DNA from: JABMMZ01 sp044368575
Lineage (GTDB): Bacteria; Bacteroidota; Bacteroidia; NS11-12g; UBA955
Direction of reading: 5' to 3'
Assembly: GCA_044368575.1 (NCBI GenBank)
Contig: JBIPPH010000007.1
Span: 1-64,000, forward strand
DNA length: 64,000 nucleotides
A program made the position numbers and the translations under genes. Within the stretch, counting starts at the first letter, position 1, and every line of letters starts with the position of its first letter. Positions 44,785 through 52,793 of this stretch are shown here, one piece after another. The notes below the pieces were generated by a model. That model worked only from the letters and a program-made list of their open reading frames with translations. It was not told the DNA's origin and did not search any database.

Positions 44785-47059
44785 GAGCTGGTTTGGTTTT
44801 AATTTGGTTAAACAAGGCGTAAATCTGGTTATTTAAATAGTCTTTGCGGTTGTATTTAAATCTAAAGGTGTTATTACTGCTGTATAGGATTTTACTTGTC
44901 TCGACGTCGAAAACAACCGATGACAAATTAAAGCGGTAGATTTTTTTGAATTGGTCGTAGAGGTAAAATGGTAAGGTTGGGTAAAGAATTAAACTGTAAA
45001 CCAAAGTTACACCGTTAAATTCATTCTTTTCAATGGTATAATTGATCCCGGAAATAAACACTTTAGAAGTGCCAATGGTTTTAGCTGTTGCTTGCGTTTC
45101 TTTAGCATTAAACAATACTAATTTAGGCGCAGTATTGTTCATGCGTTCGGTTAACCATTCCATTAAAATGGTAAAGTGATTAAGGGTGGTAGTGTTGAGG
45201 TTCTTTTTGTCTGCAATGTTTAAGGGGAAAGCTGAGATTTCATTGGTTTTAGCCATGTCTTCATACAATTTACCCAATTTAATTTCTTCACTTTCGTTGA
45301 ACATTAAATCTTGTTTTGCAGAAGATGAAATGGTGACTTTAGTGAAGTTAGGACTCACTAAAATCATAGAATCAATGCCGCCTAAAATACCATTGCGTTT
45401 ACGCCAACGTCTGATTTTATTTTCATTAATATCTTTGTTTTTTTCTCCCTCATCAGCAGTTTTAGCTTCAGTAACAAATATGGAAGCTGATTTTAATGTT
45501 TTGCGGAAGGATTCGTTCTTCAATTGCTCAAAGAAGCCCCACTTAGCGTAGTCTTTATTAGTGGTAGAAGCAATAATAGCGTTGTCTTCGTTATCGGTCT
45601 GCTCCTGGATTTTTTGCTTTAATTTTAGTTTTTCAACCTTGCTCAAGCCATCAATATTGATATTGGTATCATTGAGGCTAACAGTGCTTTTTGCGGAGTC
45701 CAGTTTGTCTCTAAAAAAGCTGAATTTTAAATCTGTTTCAGAAAATAAATTCTGACAAGCCTGATCAAATAGTTGTTGGCAGAAGGCATCATTTGGATTC
45801 AATTGAAGCGCTTTCCAAGTTTCTCTTACCGTTAAAACATGCAATTCTTCCTCATTCAGTTTGTTAAAGAAGTAGGTCACATTGTAAAATGCCCCTTCAG
45901 CATTGTCGCTGAATTCTTCGCCCAAGTTGTTCTTATCACTTTTGTTCTTTTTCAAACTCTTAGCGTAAATACTATAGGCAGCAATTTTGGACGCAAAGGC
46001 ATTGTCTTTGTATATGTTTTGATAAAGGAAAGCTAAATAATAGGCCTTCTTGTATTGCGCATGGTTGAATAGGATGTAAAACAACTCAATTCTGGCTTGT
46101 TGTTGAATCGCTTTGAAATAGTCATTACCCAAGAATTCATTTACATTGCTTTTGTTGTTTTCGATTTGCAATAAATCTTCAACATTGGCTCTGCGTTTGC
46201 GTACGTTAGGGTGGGTTGATTTTTCATCATCCTCTGCTTCGTCTGCGCTAATTTCTTTTGATTTTTTGGGCGTATAACTCACTGGGAATTTATACAAAGA
46301 ATCTTCTAATAGTTGTTTGCCCCAATCAATTTCATCATAAGGTAAATAAGAGTAGAGCAACATATCAAAACTACTAAGGGCAGCTTTAGCTGAGTAACCG
46401 GCCTCTAAATATAGTTTTAAGCCTTCTTTGTCGGCTTCAAATTCATTTTCTTTAGAATAGTTGTAGAGCTGTTCAATTTTTTCATCAAAATCTAAACTCT
46501 TGAATTTGCCTTTGCCCTTTATAACATCATTCTTTTTCTTAAAGCTTTCTAAAGTGTGTTTTTTTGTATAGTGCGATATTTCATGACACAAGACATAAGC
46601 CAACTGGGCTTCATTTTCTATTTGACTTAAAAAACCAACGGTTACAAATATGATGCCTTGGTTGGTCGAAAACGCATTAACACTGTAAGATTTTAAAACA
46701 TAAAAACGCAGCTCAGATCTTAATTTAGGTTGGTCTTTTAAAACCTTATCGGCTACTTTGTTGATGTAAATACTCAAAGGGTCGCCATATAGCACCTTGC
46801 CGCTGAATAAAATATCATCAATGCCAAAATTGGAGTTTAATGCAAATTCTTTTTCAATGGCTTTCTCTTTTTTAGAAATCTTCTTACTGTTGATTTTTCT
46901 TTGTTCATTGATGACTTTGTCAGTGCTGAGTTTGAGAAAATCATTAGGAATAGTGCCAGAGCAACGCAATGCATTGTATTGAACTGTGTGCTGGGCAGAT
47001 AAGTTTAGCTGCACTGTAAACAGGGCTAAAAACATCAAAAATAGTGATCTGTTTTTCAT
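44777..47059 (-). CDS. M48-family metallopeptidase, large secreted form
   Basis: I use ATG 47059 (MKNRSLFLMFLALFTVQLNLSAQ signal peptide, 760 residues); the frame extends to 47077. The peptidase domain occupies about residues 75-240: RFYVLKSYSVNAFSTNQGIIFVTVGFL, zinc motif HEISH (His159, Glu160, His163) and third ligand Glu208 in NEFEADKEGLKLY. About 500 further residues follow, with lysine-rich helical segments (KVEKLKLKQKIQEQ) and a C-terminal beta region with KNEFNGVTLVYSLILYPTLPFYLYDQ. This is far longer than HtpX or the BepA type. Role unknown, probably periplasmic quality control or processing; the adjacent barrel and lipoprotein genes may be partners. Confidence 0.85.
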   Translation of the reverse strand: MKNRSLFLMFLALFTVQLNLSAQHTVQYNALRCSGTIPNDFLKLSTDKVINEQRKINSKKISKKEKAIEKEFALNSNFGIDDILFSGKVLYGDPLSIYINKVADKVLKDQPKLRSELRFYVLKSYSVNAFSTNQGIIFVTVGFLSQIENEAQLAYVLCHEISHYTKKHTLESFKKKNDVIKGKGKFKSLDFDEKIEQLYNYSKENEFEADKEGLKLYLEAGYSAKAALSSFDMLLYSYLPYDEIDWGKQLLEDSLYKFPVSYTPKKSKEISADEAEDDEKSTHPNVRKRRANVEDLLQIENNKSNVNEFLGNDYFKAIQQQARIELFYILFNHAQYKKAYYLAFLYQNIYKDNAFASKIAAYSIYAKSLKKNKSDKNNLGEEFSDNAEGAFYNVTYFFNKLNEEELHVLTVRETWKALQLNPNDAFCQQLFDQACQNLFSETDLKFSFFRDKLDSAKSTVSLNDTNINIDGLSKVEKLKLKQKIQEQTDNEDNAIIASTTNKDYAKWGFFEQLKNESFRKTLKSASIFVTEAKTADEGEKNKDINENKIRRWRKRNGILGGIDSMILVSPNFTKVTISSSAKQDLMFNESEEIKLGKLYEDMAKTNEISAFPLNIADKKNLNTTTLNHFTILMEWLTERMNNTAPKLVLFNAKETQATAKTIGTSKVFISGINYTIEKNEFNGVTLVYSLILYPTLPFYLYDQFKKIYRFNLSSVVFDVETSKILYSSNNTFRFKYNRKDYLNNQIYALFNQIKTKPAHE

Positions 47060-47101
47060 TAAAAAATAAGCTAACAATGATACTTAAAAAAGCTGTAAAA
47101 T

Positions 47102-48247
47102 TTAGCGGTCAATAAAATATTCTTTGCCTTTAGTATCTATAAATCCAAAACGGCCATTCAATACAACCAAAGCAACATTGTTTTTAAATGGATTGATAGC
47201 AGTGTATTTAGGCGCAATAACGGTTTTACCAGATTGATTAATGAATCCCCAATAGCCTTCTTTATTTTTAAAGGCTAACAAGCCATTGTTGAATTGGCCT
47301 ACTTGCAATGGTTTTTGTTGAAATTGACTCATCACCCAATAGTCTTTATCCACTATTCTAATATCGGACATATACACCCCAAGCGCTCCTAAAAACAGAG
47401 AGTCACCCAATTGTTTTGCAGCTGAATACAGAGGCGAAAACCTTTTTTTTCTATCAATAAAATAGTAATCCCAACCCAATTCATTTCGGCTTTTTACTAT
47501 GGCTTTTCCATCTTTAAAACCTGCCTCAATGTCAATGTATTCAGAATAGTCAATGGAGTCATTTACAAAGTGACTCATTGCAATTTGGCCATTGCTATCA
47601 ATGAATTCTAGAAAATAAGTGGGTATTTTTTGGTGCAAACAGTTGTATTGTTTTTTCACATAAACTGGCGCCAAGCCTTCGCTGAATAGCCCTGCTATCT
47701 GTATAGAATCTGCTAATTTTAAGAGGTTACCATTCTTTTTAATCAAATGGTATTTACCTTGTTTCATCACCATTAAATGTCCATCTTGGAAATGGCCATT
47801 TGAGGTATCAAAAGCAATGGTTGGTACAATGTTGCCAAAGCTATTGATGATGTGTAAAGTCTTATTGAAAGAGACTACAGCCAAACCTTCAGAGAAGGAT
47901 TCTGCAGCATCAAATGTTCTATTAAATACAACTTGACCTTGGTGGTTGATATATTCACATTGATCATTGGCTAAAACCACATTACAAAAACCATTGGCAA
48001 ATTGACCGTGGGCTTTATAGGTGTTTGATATTTTTTCGCCCTTCTCATTGATGAGGTGGTACAAACTATCCTTATAAACAAAGGCTGATCCATTCTCGAA
48101 TCTGTCTGTAAAGTCATAAACCATGGGGATTTTAAGCCGCAGATTGCTATCAGCATAACCCCAGATATTATTGATTCTAAAAGGAATTAATTGGGCCATA
48201 CATTGGCCACCAACAATCAAACATAAAAACAGAATGCGGAAGTTCAT
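47102..48247 (-). CDS. WG-repeat secreted protein
   Basis: The 381-residue protein has a signal peptide (MNFRILFLCLIVGGQCMAQ) and about six to seven WG-type repeats built from an aromatic-Gly strand, a NxxG turn and a PxYD-like strand (IWGYADSNLRLKIPMVYDF, YWGFINQSGKTVIAPKY, RFGFIDTKGKEYF). WG repeats form beta-propeller-like structures and are common in secreted Bacteroidota proteins; partners are unknown. It lies between the epimerase and M48 genes in the same direction. Confidence 0.83.
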   Translation of the reverse strand: MNFRILFLCLIVGGQCMAQLIPFRINNIWGYADSNLRLKIPMVYDFTDRFENGSAFVYKDSLYHLINEKGEKISNTYKAHGQFANGFCNVVLANDQCEYINHQGQVVFNRTFDAAESFSEGLAVVSFNKTLHIINSFGNIVPTIAFDTSNGHFQDGHLMVMKQGKYHLIKKNGNLLKLADSIQIAGLFSEGLAPVYVKKQYNCLHQKIPTYFLEFIDSNGQIAMSHFVNDSIDYSEYIDIEAGFKDGKAIVKSRNELGWDYYFIDRKKRFSPLYSAAKQLGDSLFLGALGVYMSDIRIVDKDYWVMSQFQQKPLQVGQFNNGLLAFKNKEGYWGFINQSGKTVIAPKYTAINPFKNNVALVVLNGRFGFIDTKGKEYFIDR

Positions 48248-48271
48248 GGAGTATAAGACCCGTTTTTTACA

Positions 48272-48679
48272 TTAAGGTTGCTTGATGGCGGAACAAATCT
48301 CAACTAAAACACTGTTGGTACTTTTGGGGTGAATAAAAGCAATGGATTGTTGATCTGCGCCAGGCTTAGCTGCTGAATGAATCATGTCAAAACCTTGGCC
48401 CAAAAGGCGTTCAATTTCAGTGTTTGTATCGTTTACGCCAAAGGCAATATGGTGAATGCCTTCGCCTTTTTTTTCAATAAATTTGGCAATTGGACTTTCA
48501 GCATGGGTGGCCTGAAGCAATTCTATTTTGGTTTCGCCTACCATAAAAAAACTGGTGATCACACCTTCGCTCTCAACGATTTCCATTTTATAGGGTTGGA
48601 CGTTCAGCAGTTGGCTAAATAAGGCATTGGATTGTTCAATATCTTTTACAGCTATTCCAATGTGCTCAATTTTATTCAT
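48272..48679 (-). CDS. mce: Methylmalonyl-CoA epimerase
   Basis: Started at ATG 48679 (MNKIEHIGIAVKDIEQSNALF, 135 residues), where the family begins; the upstream frame to 48772 is not family-like. The vicinal-oxygen-chelate fold supplies the metal ligands His in EHIGIAV, His in GIHHIAFGV, and Glu in VLVEIC, with TKIELLQATHAESPIAKF between. It interconverts R- and S-methylmalonyl-CoA for the B12-dependent mutase, linking succinyl-CoA and propionyl-CoA metabolism. The mutase genes are not in the window. Confidence 0.92.
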   Translation of the reverse strand: MNKIEHIGIAVKDIEQSNALFSQLLNVQPYKMEIVESEGVITSFFMVGETKIELLQATHAESPIAKFIEKKGEGIHHIAFGVNDTNTEIERLLGQGFDMIHSAAKPGADQQSIAFIHPKSTNSVLVEICSAIKQP

Positions 48680-48780
48680 AGTACAAAAATGCTCTAATCC
48701 TATTGGATTTACAAGCAGAATCGGAATTTTTAAACCAGTCAATTTTATAGATATTCTCGATAAAGATTTCAATAAAAATT

Positions 48781-48811
48781 GTTGATTTTTAAGTTCTTTG
48801 GCTTAAATTTG
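48781..48811 (+). promoter_or_regulatory. iscS promoter, Bacteroidota type
   Basis: GTTG (48781-48784) is followed after 19 bases by TAAATTTG (48804-48811), a good match to the -33/-7 pattern. The predicted transcript would start a few bases later and carry a leader of about 24 bases. Confidence 0.65.
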
Positions 48812-48815
48812 CATG

Positions 48816-48830
48816 TTAGAATTAGTCTAA
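48816..48830. promoter_or_regulatory. Small dyad at the predicted start of the isc transcript
   Basis: TTAGA and TCTAA flank a 5-base spacer right after the -7 box and 10 bases before the iscS ATG. Its position would suit an operator for an iron-sulfur-sensing repressor, but no such regulator gene is nearby. Confidence 0.35.
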
Positions 48831-48839
48831 ATAAGAATT

Positions 48840-50054
48840 ATGTTAAAACTGCCAATATACCTTGACAACAATGCTACCACACCCATGGACCCAAGAGTAC
48901 TTGAGGCCATGTTGCCATATTTTACAGAGCATTTTGGCAATGCGGCTAGCCGAAATCACAGTTTTGGTTGGCAGGCAGAAGAGGCAGTTGATTATGCCAG
49001 AGAGCAAATAGCTAAATTGATTCATGCGGATGCTAAAGAAATCATTTTCACTAGCGGTGCTACAGAATCTAATAACTTAGCCATCAAAGGTGTTTTTGAA
49101 ATGTATGCTGAGAAAGGCAATCATTTTATCACCGTTACGACTGAACACAAAGCCATTTTGGACACCTGTAAACACATTGAAAAATTAGGGGCAGAGGTAA
49201 CTTACTTAGAACCTGCAACTGATGGCTTAATTACAGTTGAACAAGTAGCAAGTGCTATAAAACCTAATACAGTATTGGTAACAGTCATGTATGCCAATAA
49301 CGAAATAGGGGTCATTCAACCAATCAAAGCCATTGCTGAATTGTGTAAATCAAAAGGTATATTATTTCATACCGATGCCACTCAAGCAGTAGGCAAAATT
49401 CCTGTAGATGTTATGGCCGATGGCATAGATTTGATGAGTTTTACGGCTCACAAAATGTATGGTCCTAAAGGCGTAGGTGCATTGTACGTTAGACGCAAAA
49501 ATCCAAGGGTTAAAGTAACAGCCCAAATGGATGGTGGCGGCCACGAACGTGGTATGCGAAGTGGTACAATCAATGTGACTGGTATAGTAGGTTTTGGCAA
49601 AGCATGCGAATTGTGCCAACAAGATATGGCGCAAGACACTGAACGCATCATTAAAATGCGCAACAGACTTGAAGCTTCTCTTTCTGAATTAGAAGAATCA
49701 TACATCAATGGCAATATTGAGCACCGTCTACCACATCTTAGCAATATGTCTTTCAAGTATGTTGAAGGCGAAGGCTTAATTATGGGTGTAAAAAACATTG
49801 CAGTTTCTTCTGGTTCAGCTTGTACCAGTGCTAGTTTAGAGCCAAGTTACGTATTAAAAGCATTGGGCCTTGATGATGAATTGGCGCACTCTTCACTCAG
49901 ATTTGGTCTTAGCAGATTTACTACAGACGAAGAAATTGACTACGCTATCAATCACGTTAAAGAAGCGGTTATTAAACTCAGAGAAATGAGCCCACTTTGG
50001 GAAATGTTTAAAGAGGGCATTGACCTCAAAACCATTCAATGGGCAGAACATTAA
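48840..50054 (+). CDS. iscS: Cysteine desulfurase IscS
   Basis: The 404-residue PLP enzyme takes sulfur from cysteine for Fe-S cluster assembly. The N-terminus (PIYLDNNATTPMDPRVLEAM) and TSGATESNNLAIKG are typical; the PLP lysine is Lys205 in FTAHKMYGPKGVGALYVR, and the sulfur-carrying Cys328 lies in the mobile loop SSGSACTSASLEPSYVL, the IscS/NifS (group I) type rather than SufS. It is followed by iscU and iscA and has its own promoter. Confidence 0.97.
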   Translation: MLKLPIYLDNNATTPMDPRVLEAMLPYFTEHFGNAASRNHSFGWQAEEAVDYAREQIAKLIHADAKEIIFTSGATESNNLAIKGVFEMYAEKGNHFITVTTEHKAILDTCKHIEKLGAEVTYLEPATDGLITVEQVASAIKPNTVLVTVMYANNEIGVIQPIKAIAELCKSKGILFHTDATQAVGKIPVDVMADGIDLMSFTAHKMYGPKGVGALYVRRKNPRVKVTAQMDGGGHERGMRSGTINVTGIVGFGKACELCQQDMAQDTERIIKMRNRLEASLSELEESYINGNIEHRLPHLSNMSFKYVEGEGLIMGVKNIAVSSGSACTSASLEPSYVLKALGLDDELAHSSLRFGLSRFTTDEEIDYAINHVKEAVIKLREMSPLWEMFKEGIDLKTIQWAEH

Positions 50055-50082
50055 TTAACAATACTATTAAAACAAAAACATT

Positions 50083-50499
50083 ATGGCATATTCAGAAAAA
50101 GTCATCGATCATTATAGCAATCCAAGAAACATTGGAACACTTGACAAAGCTAGCAAACAAGTAGGAACTGGTTTGGTTGGCGCACCAGAGTGTGGCGACG
50201 TTATGCGTTTGCAAATTGAAGTAGATGAAGTGACTGGCATCATCAAAGATGCTAAATTCAAAACCTTTGGTTGCGGAAGTGCAATTGCTTCTTCAAGTTT
50301 AGCTACTGAGTGGTTAAAAGGTAAAAGCGTTGATGAAGCTTTGCAAATTGATAACATGGACATCGTTGAAGAGTTAGCTTTGCCACCGGTTAAAATCCAT
50401 TGCAGTGTATTGGCAGAAGATGCCATTAAATCCGCTATTAACGATTACAGAGCTAAGAATGGATTAAGTCCAATAGAAGACAACAAAAAACATTATTAA
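50083..50499 (+). CDS. iscU: Fe-S cluster scaffold IscU
   Basis: The 138-residue scaffold has the three ligand cysteines: GAPECGDVMRLQIEV, KTFGCGSAIASSSLATEW and the HscA-recognition motif LPPVKIHCSVLAEDAI. The Asp in CGD needed for cluster transfer is intact. It starts 28 bases after iscS and ends 4 bases before iscA, and assembles [2Fe-2S] clusters on sulfur from IscS. The usual chaperones hscA and hscB are not in this locus. Confidence 0.97.
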   Translation: MAYSEKVIDHYSNPRNIGTLDKASKQVGTGLVGAPECGDVMRLQIEVDEVTGIIKDAKFKTFGCGSAIASSSLATEWLKGKSVDEALQIDNMDIVEELALPPVKIHCSVLAEDAIKSAINDYRAKNGLSPIEDNKKHY

Positions 50500-50503
50500 T
50501 CAC

Positions 50504-50839
50504 ATGTCAGCTGGAATTACAATTACAGAAAGTGCAGTGAATAAAGTGCACCAATTAATGGCCGAAGAAAACATGGGCCCAGATTATTTTGTAAGGGTAT
50601 CTGTTAAAGGGGGTGGTTGCAGTGGCTTGAGCTATGATCTAGATTTTGATAATGAATCAAAAGACAATGATCAGACCTTTATTCACGGCGATGTTAAAAT
50701 CGTTTGCGACCTCAAAAGCTATTTGTATTTAGCGGGTACAGAATTAGATTTTACCGATGGTTTAAATGGCAAGGGTTTCAACTTTATTAACCCTAATGCT
50801 AAAAGAACTTGTGGTTGCGGTGAAAGTTTTGCTGTATAA
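50504..50839 (+). CDS. iscA: A-type iron-sulfur carrier (IscA/HesB family)
   Basis: The 111-residue protein carries the three conserved cysteines of A-type carriers: VKGGGCSGLSYDLDF and the C-terminal CGCGESF. It accepts clusters from IscU or delivers iron or clusters to target proteins. It is the last gene of the isc operon proper; a terminator hairpin occurs 26 bases past its stop, inside the next reading frame. Confidence 0.95.
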   Translation: MSAGITITESAVNKVHQLMAEENMGPDYFVRVSVKGGGCSGLSYDLDFDNESKDNDQTFIHGDVKIVCDLKSYLYLAGTELDFTDGLNGKGFNFINPNAKRTCGCGESFAV

Positions 50840-50846
50840 TTGAAAC

Positions 50847-51575
50847 ATGAAACCATTTAACATTAAAAAGCTAAGTGTTTTACTTAGCTTTTTTTTATGT
50901 TTTAAATCTTCTCTCTACGCGCAATATACGCTTAAGCCAAAGGCTGATATTGGCTTAGGCCTAAGTTCAGGTTTGAGCCTAACTGGCGCCTTGTATTTGC
51001 AACAAAAAACCCCTGGACTTACAGCTCAACAAATTCAATCGTTGAATGTTAATCAGGTTAATGCATTCGATCGCTTTGCTTGTTCTCAATGGCATCCTCA
51101 AGCAGCAAAAGTAAGTGATGCTTTAGCCGTCGGAACTGCCTGTTTGTATGCCTATTTTTTAGTCGATAATAGTACAAAAAAGGATGCAGTTAAAATTACT
51201 GCAGTGGGTTTGCAATCGGTATTGATGACCCATGCTTTATCCAATATCTTTAAGTTGTCTTTAAGACCGAGGCCTTATAATTATAATGCTCAAGTTGATT
51301 TGCATACTAAAATGAAACCAGATGCCAGGATGTCTTTTTTCTCAGCTCATACAGGCACTGTATCTGCTTTAAGCTTTAGTTTTGCCTATGCCTATCAAAC
51401 GTATCATCCTAATCAAAAAAATATTGGAATGTGGGCTGCCTCAGCCACTTTGCCGGCCATTCAAGGGTATTTGAGAGTGAGGGCCGGAAAACATTTCCCC
51501 ACAGATGTTATAACCGGTTATTTAGTAGGACTAGGGAGTGCTTGGTTCATGCATAAAATGCATGCGCCAAATTGA
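50847..51575 (+). CDS. PAP2-family phosphatase
   Basis: The 242-residue membrane-associated protein has a signal sequence or first helix (KLSVLLSFFLCFKSSLYAQ) and the three PAP2 motifs: KLSLRPRPYNY (KxxxxxxRP), FFSAHTGTV (SxH) and RVRAGKHFPTDVITG (RxxxxxHxxxD). Such enzymes dephosphorylate phosphatidate, undecaprenyl diphosphate or related lipids at the periplasmic face. The start codon is 8 bases after iscA, but codons 7-17 form a strong intrinsic terminator, so expression may depend on translation through that region. Confidence 0.9.
   Translation: MKPFNIKKLSVLLSFFLCFKSSLYAQYTLKPKADIGLGLSSGLSLTGALYLQQKTPGLTAQQIQSLNVNQVNAFDRFACSQWHPQAAKVSDALAVGTACLYAYFLVDNSTKKDAVKITAVGLQSVLMTHALSNIFKLSLRPRPYNYNAQVDLHTKMKPDARMSFFSAHTGTVSALSFSFAYAYQTYHPNQKNIGMWAASATLPAIQGYLRVRAGKHFPTDVITGYLVGLGSAWFMHKMHAPN
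50865..50896 (+). terminator. isc operon terminator embedded in the PAP2 coding region
   Basis: A 12-bp perfect stem (AAAAAGCTAAGT, ACTTAGCTTTTT) with a 5-base loop is followed by further T. It lies wholly inside the first codons of the PAP2 gene. Confidence 0.85.
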
Positions 51576-52019
51576 TTACGACAGTAAAGTTTTAAGGGCA
51601 TCATTAATGGCCTTGCCATCCGTTTTGCCTGCTAAGGATTTCATTGCTACCGGCATAACTTTTCCAATATCTTTCATGCTGCTAGCACCAGTGCTGGCAA
51701 TAATATCTTTTAACGCAGCAATCAAGTCTTGTTCTGACATAGAAGGCGGCAAATATTGTTCAATGACCACTAGTTCTTCTTGTTCTTTTTTAGCCAAATC
51801 TTGACGATTCTCTTTTAAGAAAATATCGATACTATCTTTTCTTTGTTTGGCCATTTTTTGCATGGCTTTAATGGCAGTTTCATCGTTAATGTCTTTGCTA
51901 CCAGTTTCTGTACCTGCTAATAAAAAGGCTGATTTGATAGCCCTGATGGCTCTTAATTTGACCTCATCTTTTGCCTTCATGGCATCAATTAAGTCTTTAT
52001 TAATTTGTTCAACTAACAT
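51576..52019 (-). CDS. GatB/YqeY domain-containing protein
   Basis: The 147-residue protein matches YqeY: INKDLIDAMKAKDEVKLRAIRAIKSAF, RKDSIDIFLKENRQDLAKKEQEELVVIEQYLPPSMSE and the C-terminal GKVMPVAMKSLAGKTDG. The fold corresponds to the tail domain of GatB in the tRNA amidotransferase and is thought to bind tRNA or act in translation fidelity; the stand-alone role is not proven. It is 3 bases after comA and abuts the convergent PAP2 gene. Confidence 0.93.
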   Translation of the reverse strand: MLVEQINKDLIDAMKAKDEVKLRAIRAIKSAFLLAGTETGSKDINDETAIKAMQKMAKQRKDSIDIFLKENRQDLAKKEQEELVVIEQYLPPSMSEQDLIAALKDIIASTGASSMKDIGKVMPVAMKSLAGKTDGKAINDALKTLLS

Positions 52020-52022
52020 GGT

Positions 52023-52793
52023 TTATGCGTTTAAAAAGAAATTGAAACTATCGCCTCTAAGGCCTAAACGAAGGGTTTCTAATGCGATTAATTCAGTAGG
52101 AGCAATATTACCTAAGTTGATATTAGCACCATACAATTTAATGAACCATACTTGTTGGGCTTTCAATGGGGCTTCCCAAATGATTTTCTCCAAAGGTATT
52201 TTTCTGATGATTTCAGCAACTAAGCCTGAACGCACTTCGCCAGAACCTCTAAAAACGCCAACAGTGCCACTTTCTCTGGCCTCTGCAATCACTTTCCAAA
52301 CACCAGCTTGAATTTCCTTTTCCATCATATCTATCCATTCATATGGCGGAATGATTTTTTCTGCATCTTTAGATCCAACTTCAGAAATAACTGTAAAATC
52401 TTTGGCTAAAGTTCTGATGTATTCGCACTTGTCTTCGTGGGCTATTTCCATTGAACCATCGCTCACTTCAACATGATCAATGCCGAAGGTGTCTAGAACT
52501 CTTCTATAATCATCAAACTGATTTCTGATCGCATATGCTTCAAATAAGGTGCCGCCGAAATACACTTTAAATCCGGCATCTTTATACAATTTGATCTTCT
52601 CTTTTAATTGTGGGGTAACGACAGCTGTGCCAAAACCTAATTTGAGTAAATCAATTAAGTGTTGTCCGTTTTCTATAAGTGCTTCAGCCTCTCTTAAACT
52701 TAGGCCTTTGTCCATTACCATGGTTAAACCACTTTCGCGAGGCTTAACAGTCCTGTCAGGTAAATTTGAAATATTAAATATATCCTTATTCAT
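52023..52793 (-). CDS. comA: Phosphosulfolactate synthase (ComA family)
   Basis: The 256-residue TIM-barrel enzyme shows the ComA pattern: RESGLTMVMDKGLSLREAEALI, IDLLKLGFGTAVV, FKVYFGGTLFEAYAIRNQ, DHVEVSDGSMEIAHEDKCEYI, VISEVGSKDAEKIIPPYEWI and a basic LKAQQVWFIKLYGANINLGNIAP. The founding enzyme adds sulfite to phosphoenolpyruvate to give phosphosulfolactate, the first step of coenzyme M synthesis in methanogens. Bacteroidota homologues exist without coenzyme M; sulfolactate or a sulfonate lipid or osmolyte precursor is a possible product, but this is inference. The start overlaps the TPR gene by 8 bases. Confidence 0.88.
   Translation of the reverse strand: MNKDIFNISNLPDRTVKPRESGLTMVMDKGLSLREAEALIENGQHLIDLLKLGFGTAVVTPQLKEKIKLYKDAGFKVYFGGTLFEAYAIRNQFDDYRRVLDTFGIDHVEVSDGSMEIAHEDKCEYIRTLAKDFTVISEVGSKDAEKIIPPYEWIDMMEKEIQAGVWKVIAEARESGTVGVFRGSGEVRSGLVAEIIRKIPLEKIIWEAPLKAQQVWFIKLYGANINLGNIAPTELIALETLRLGLRGDSFNFFLNA

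Noticed and set aside
48680..48772. Longer methylmalonyl-CoA epimerase from 48772
   Set aside because: The extra 31 residues have no family resemblance and would cover the divergent promoter region with iscS; ATG 48679 gives the usual family length.
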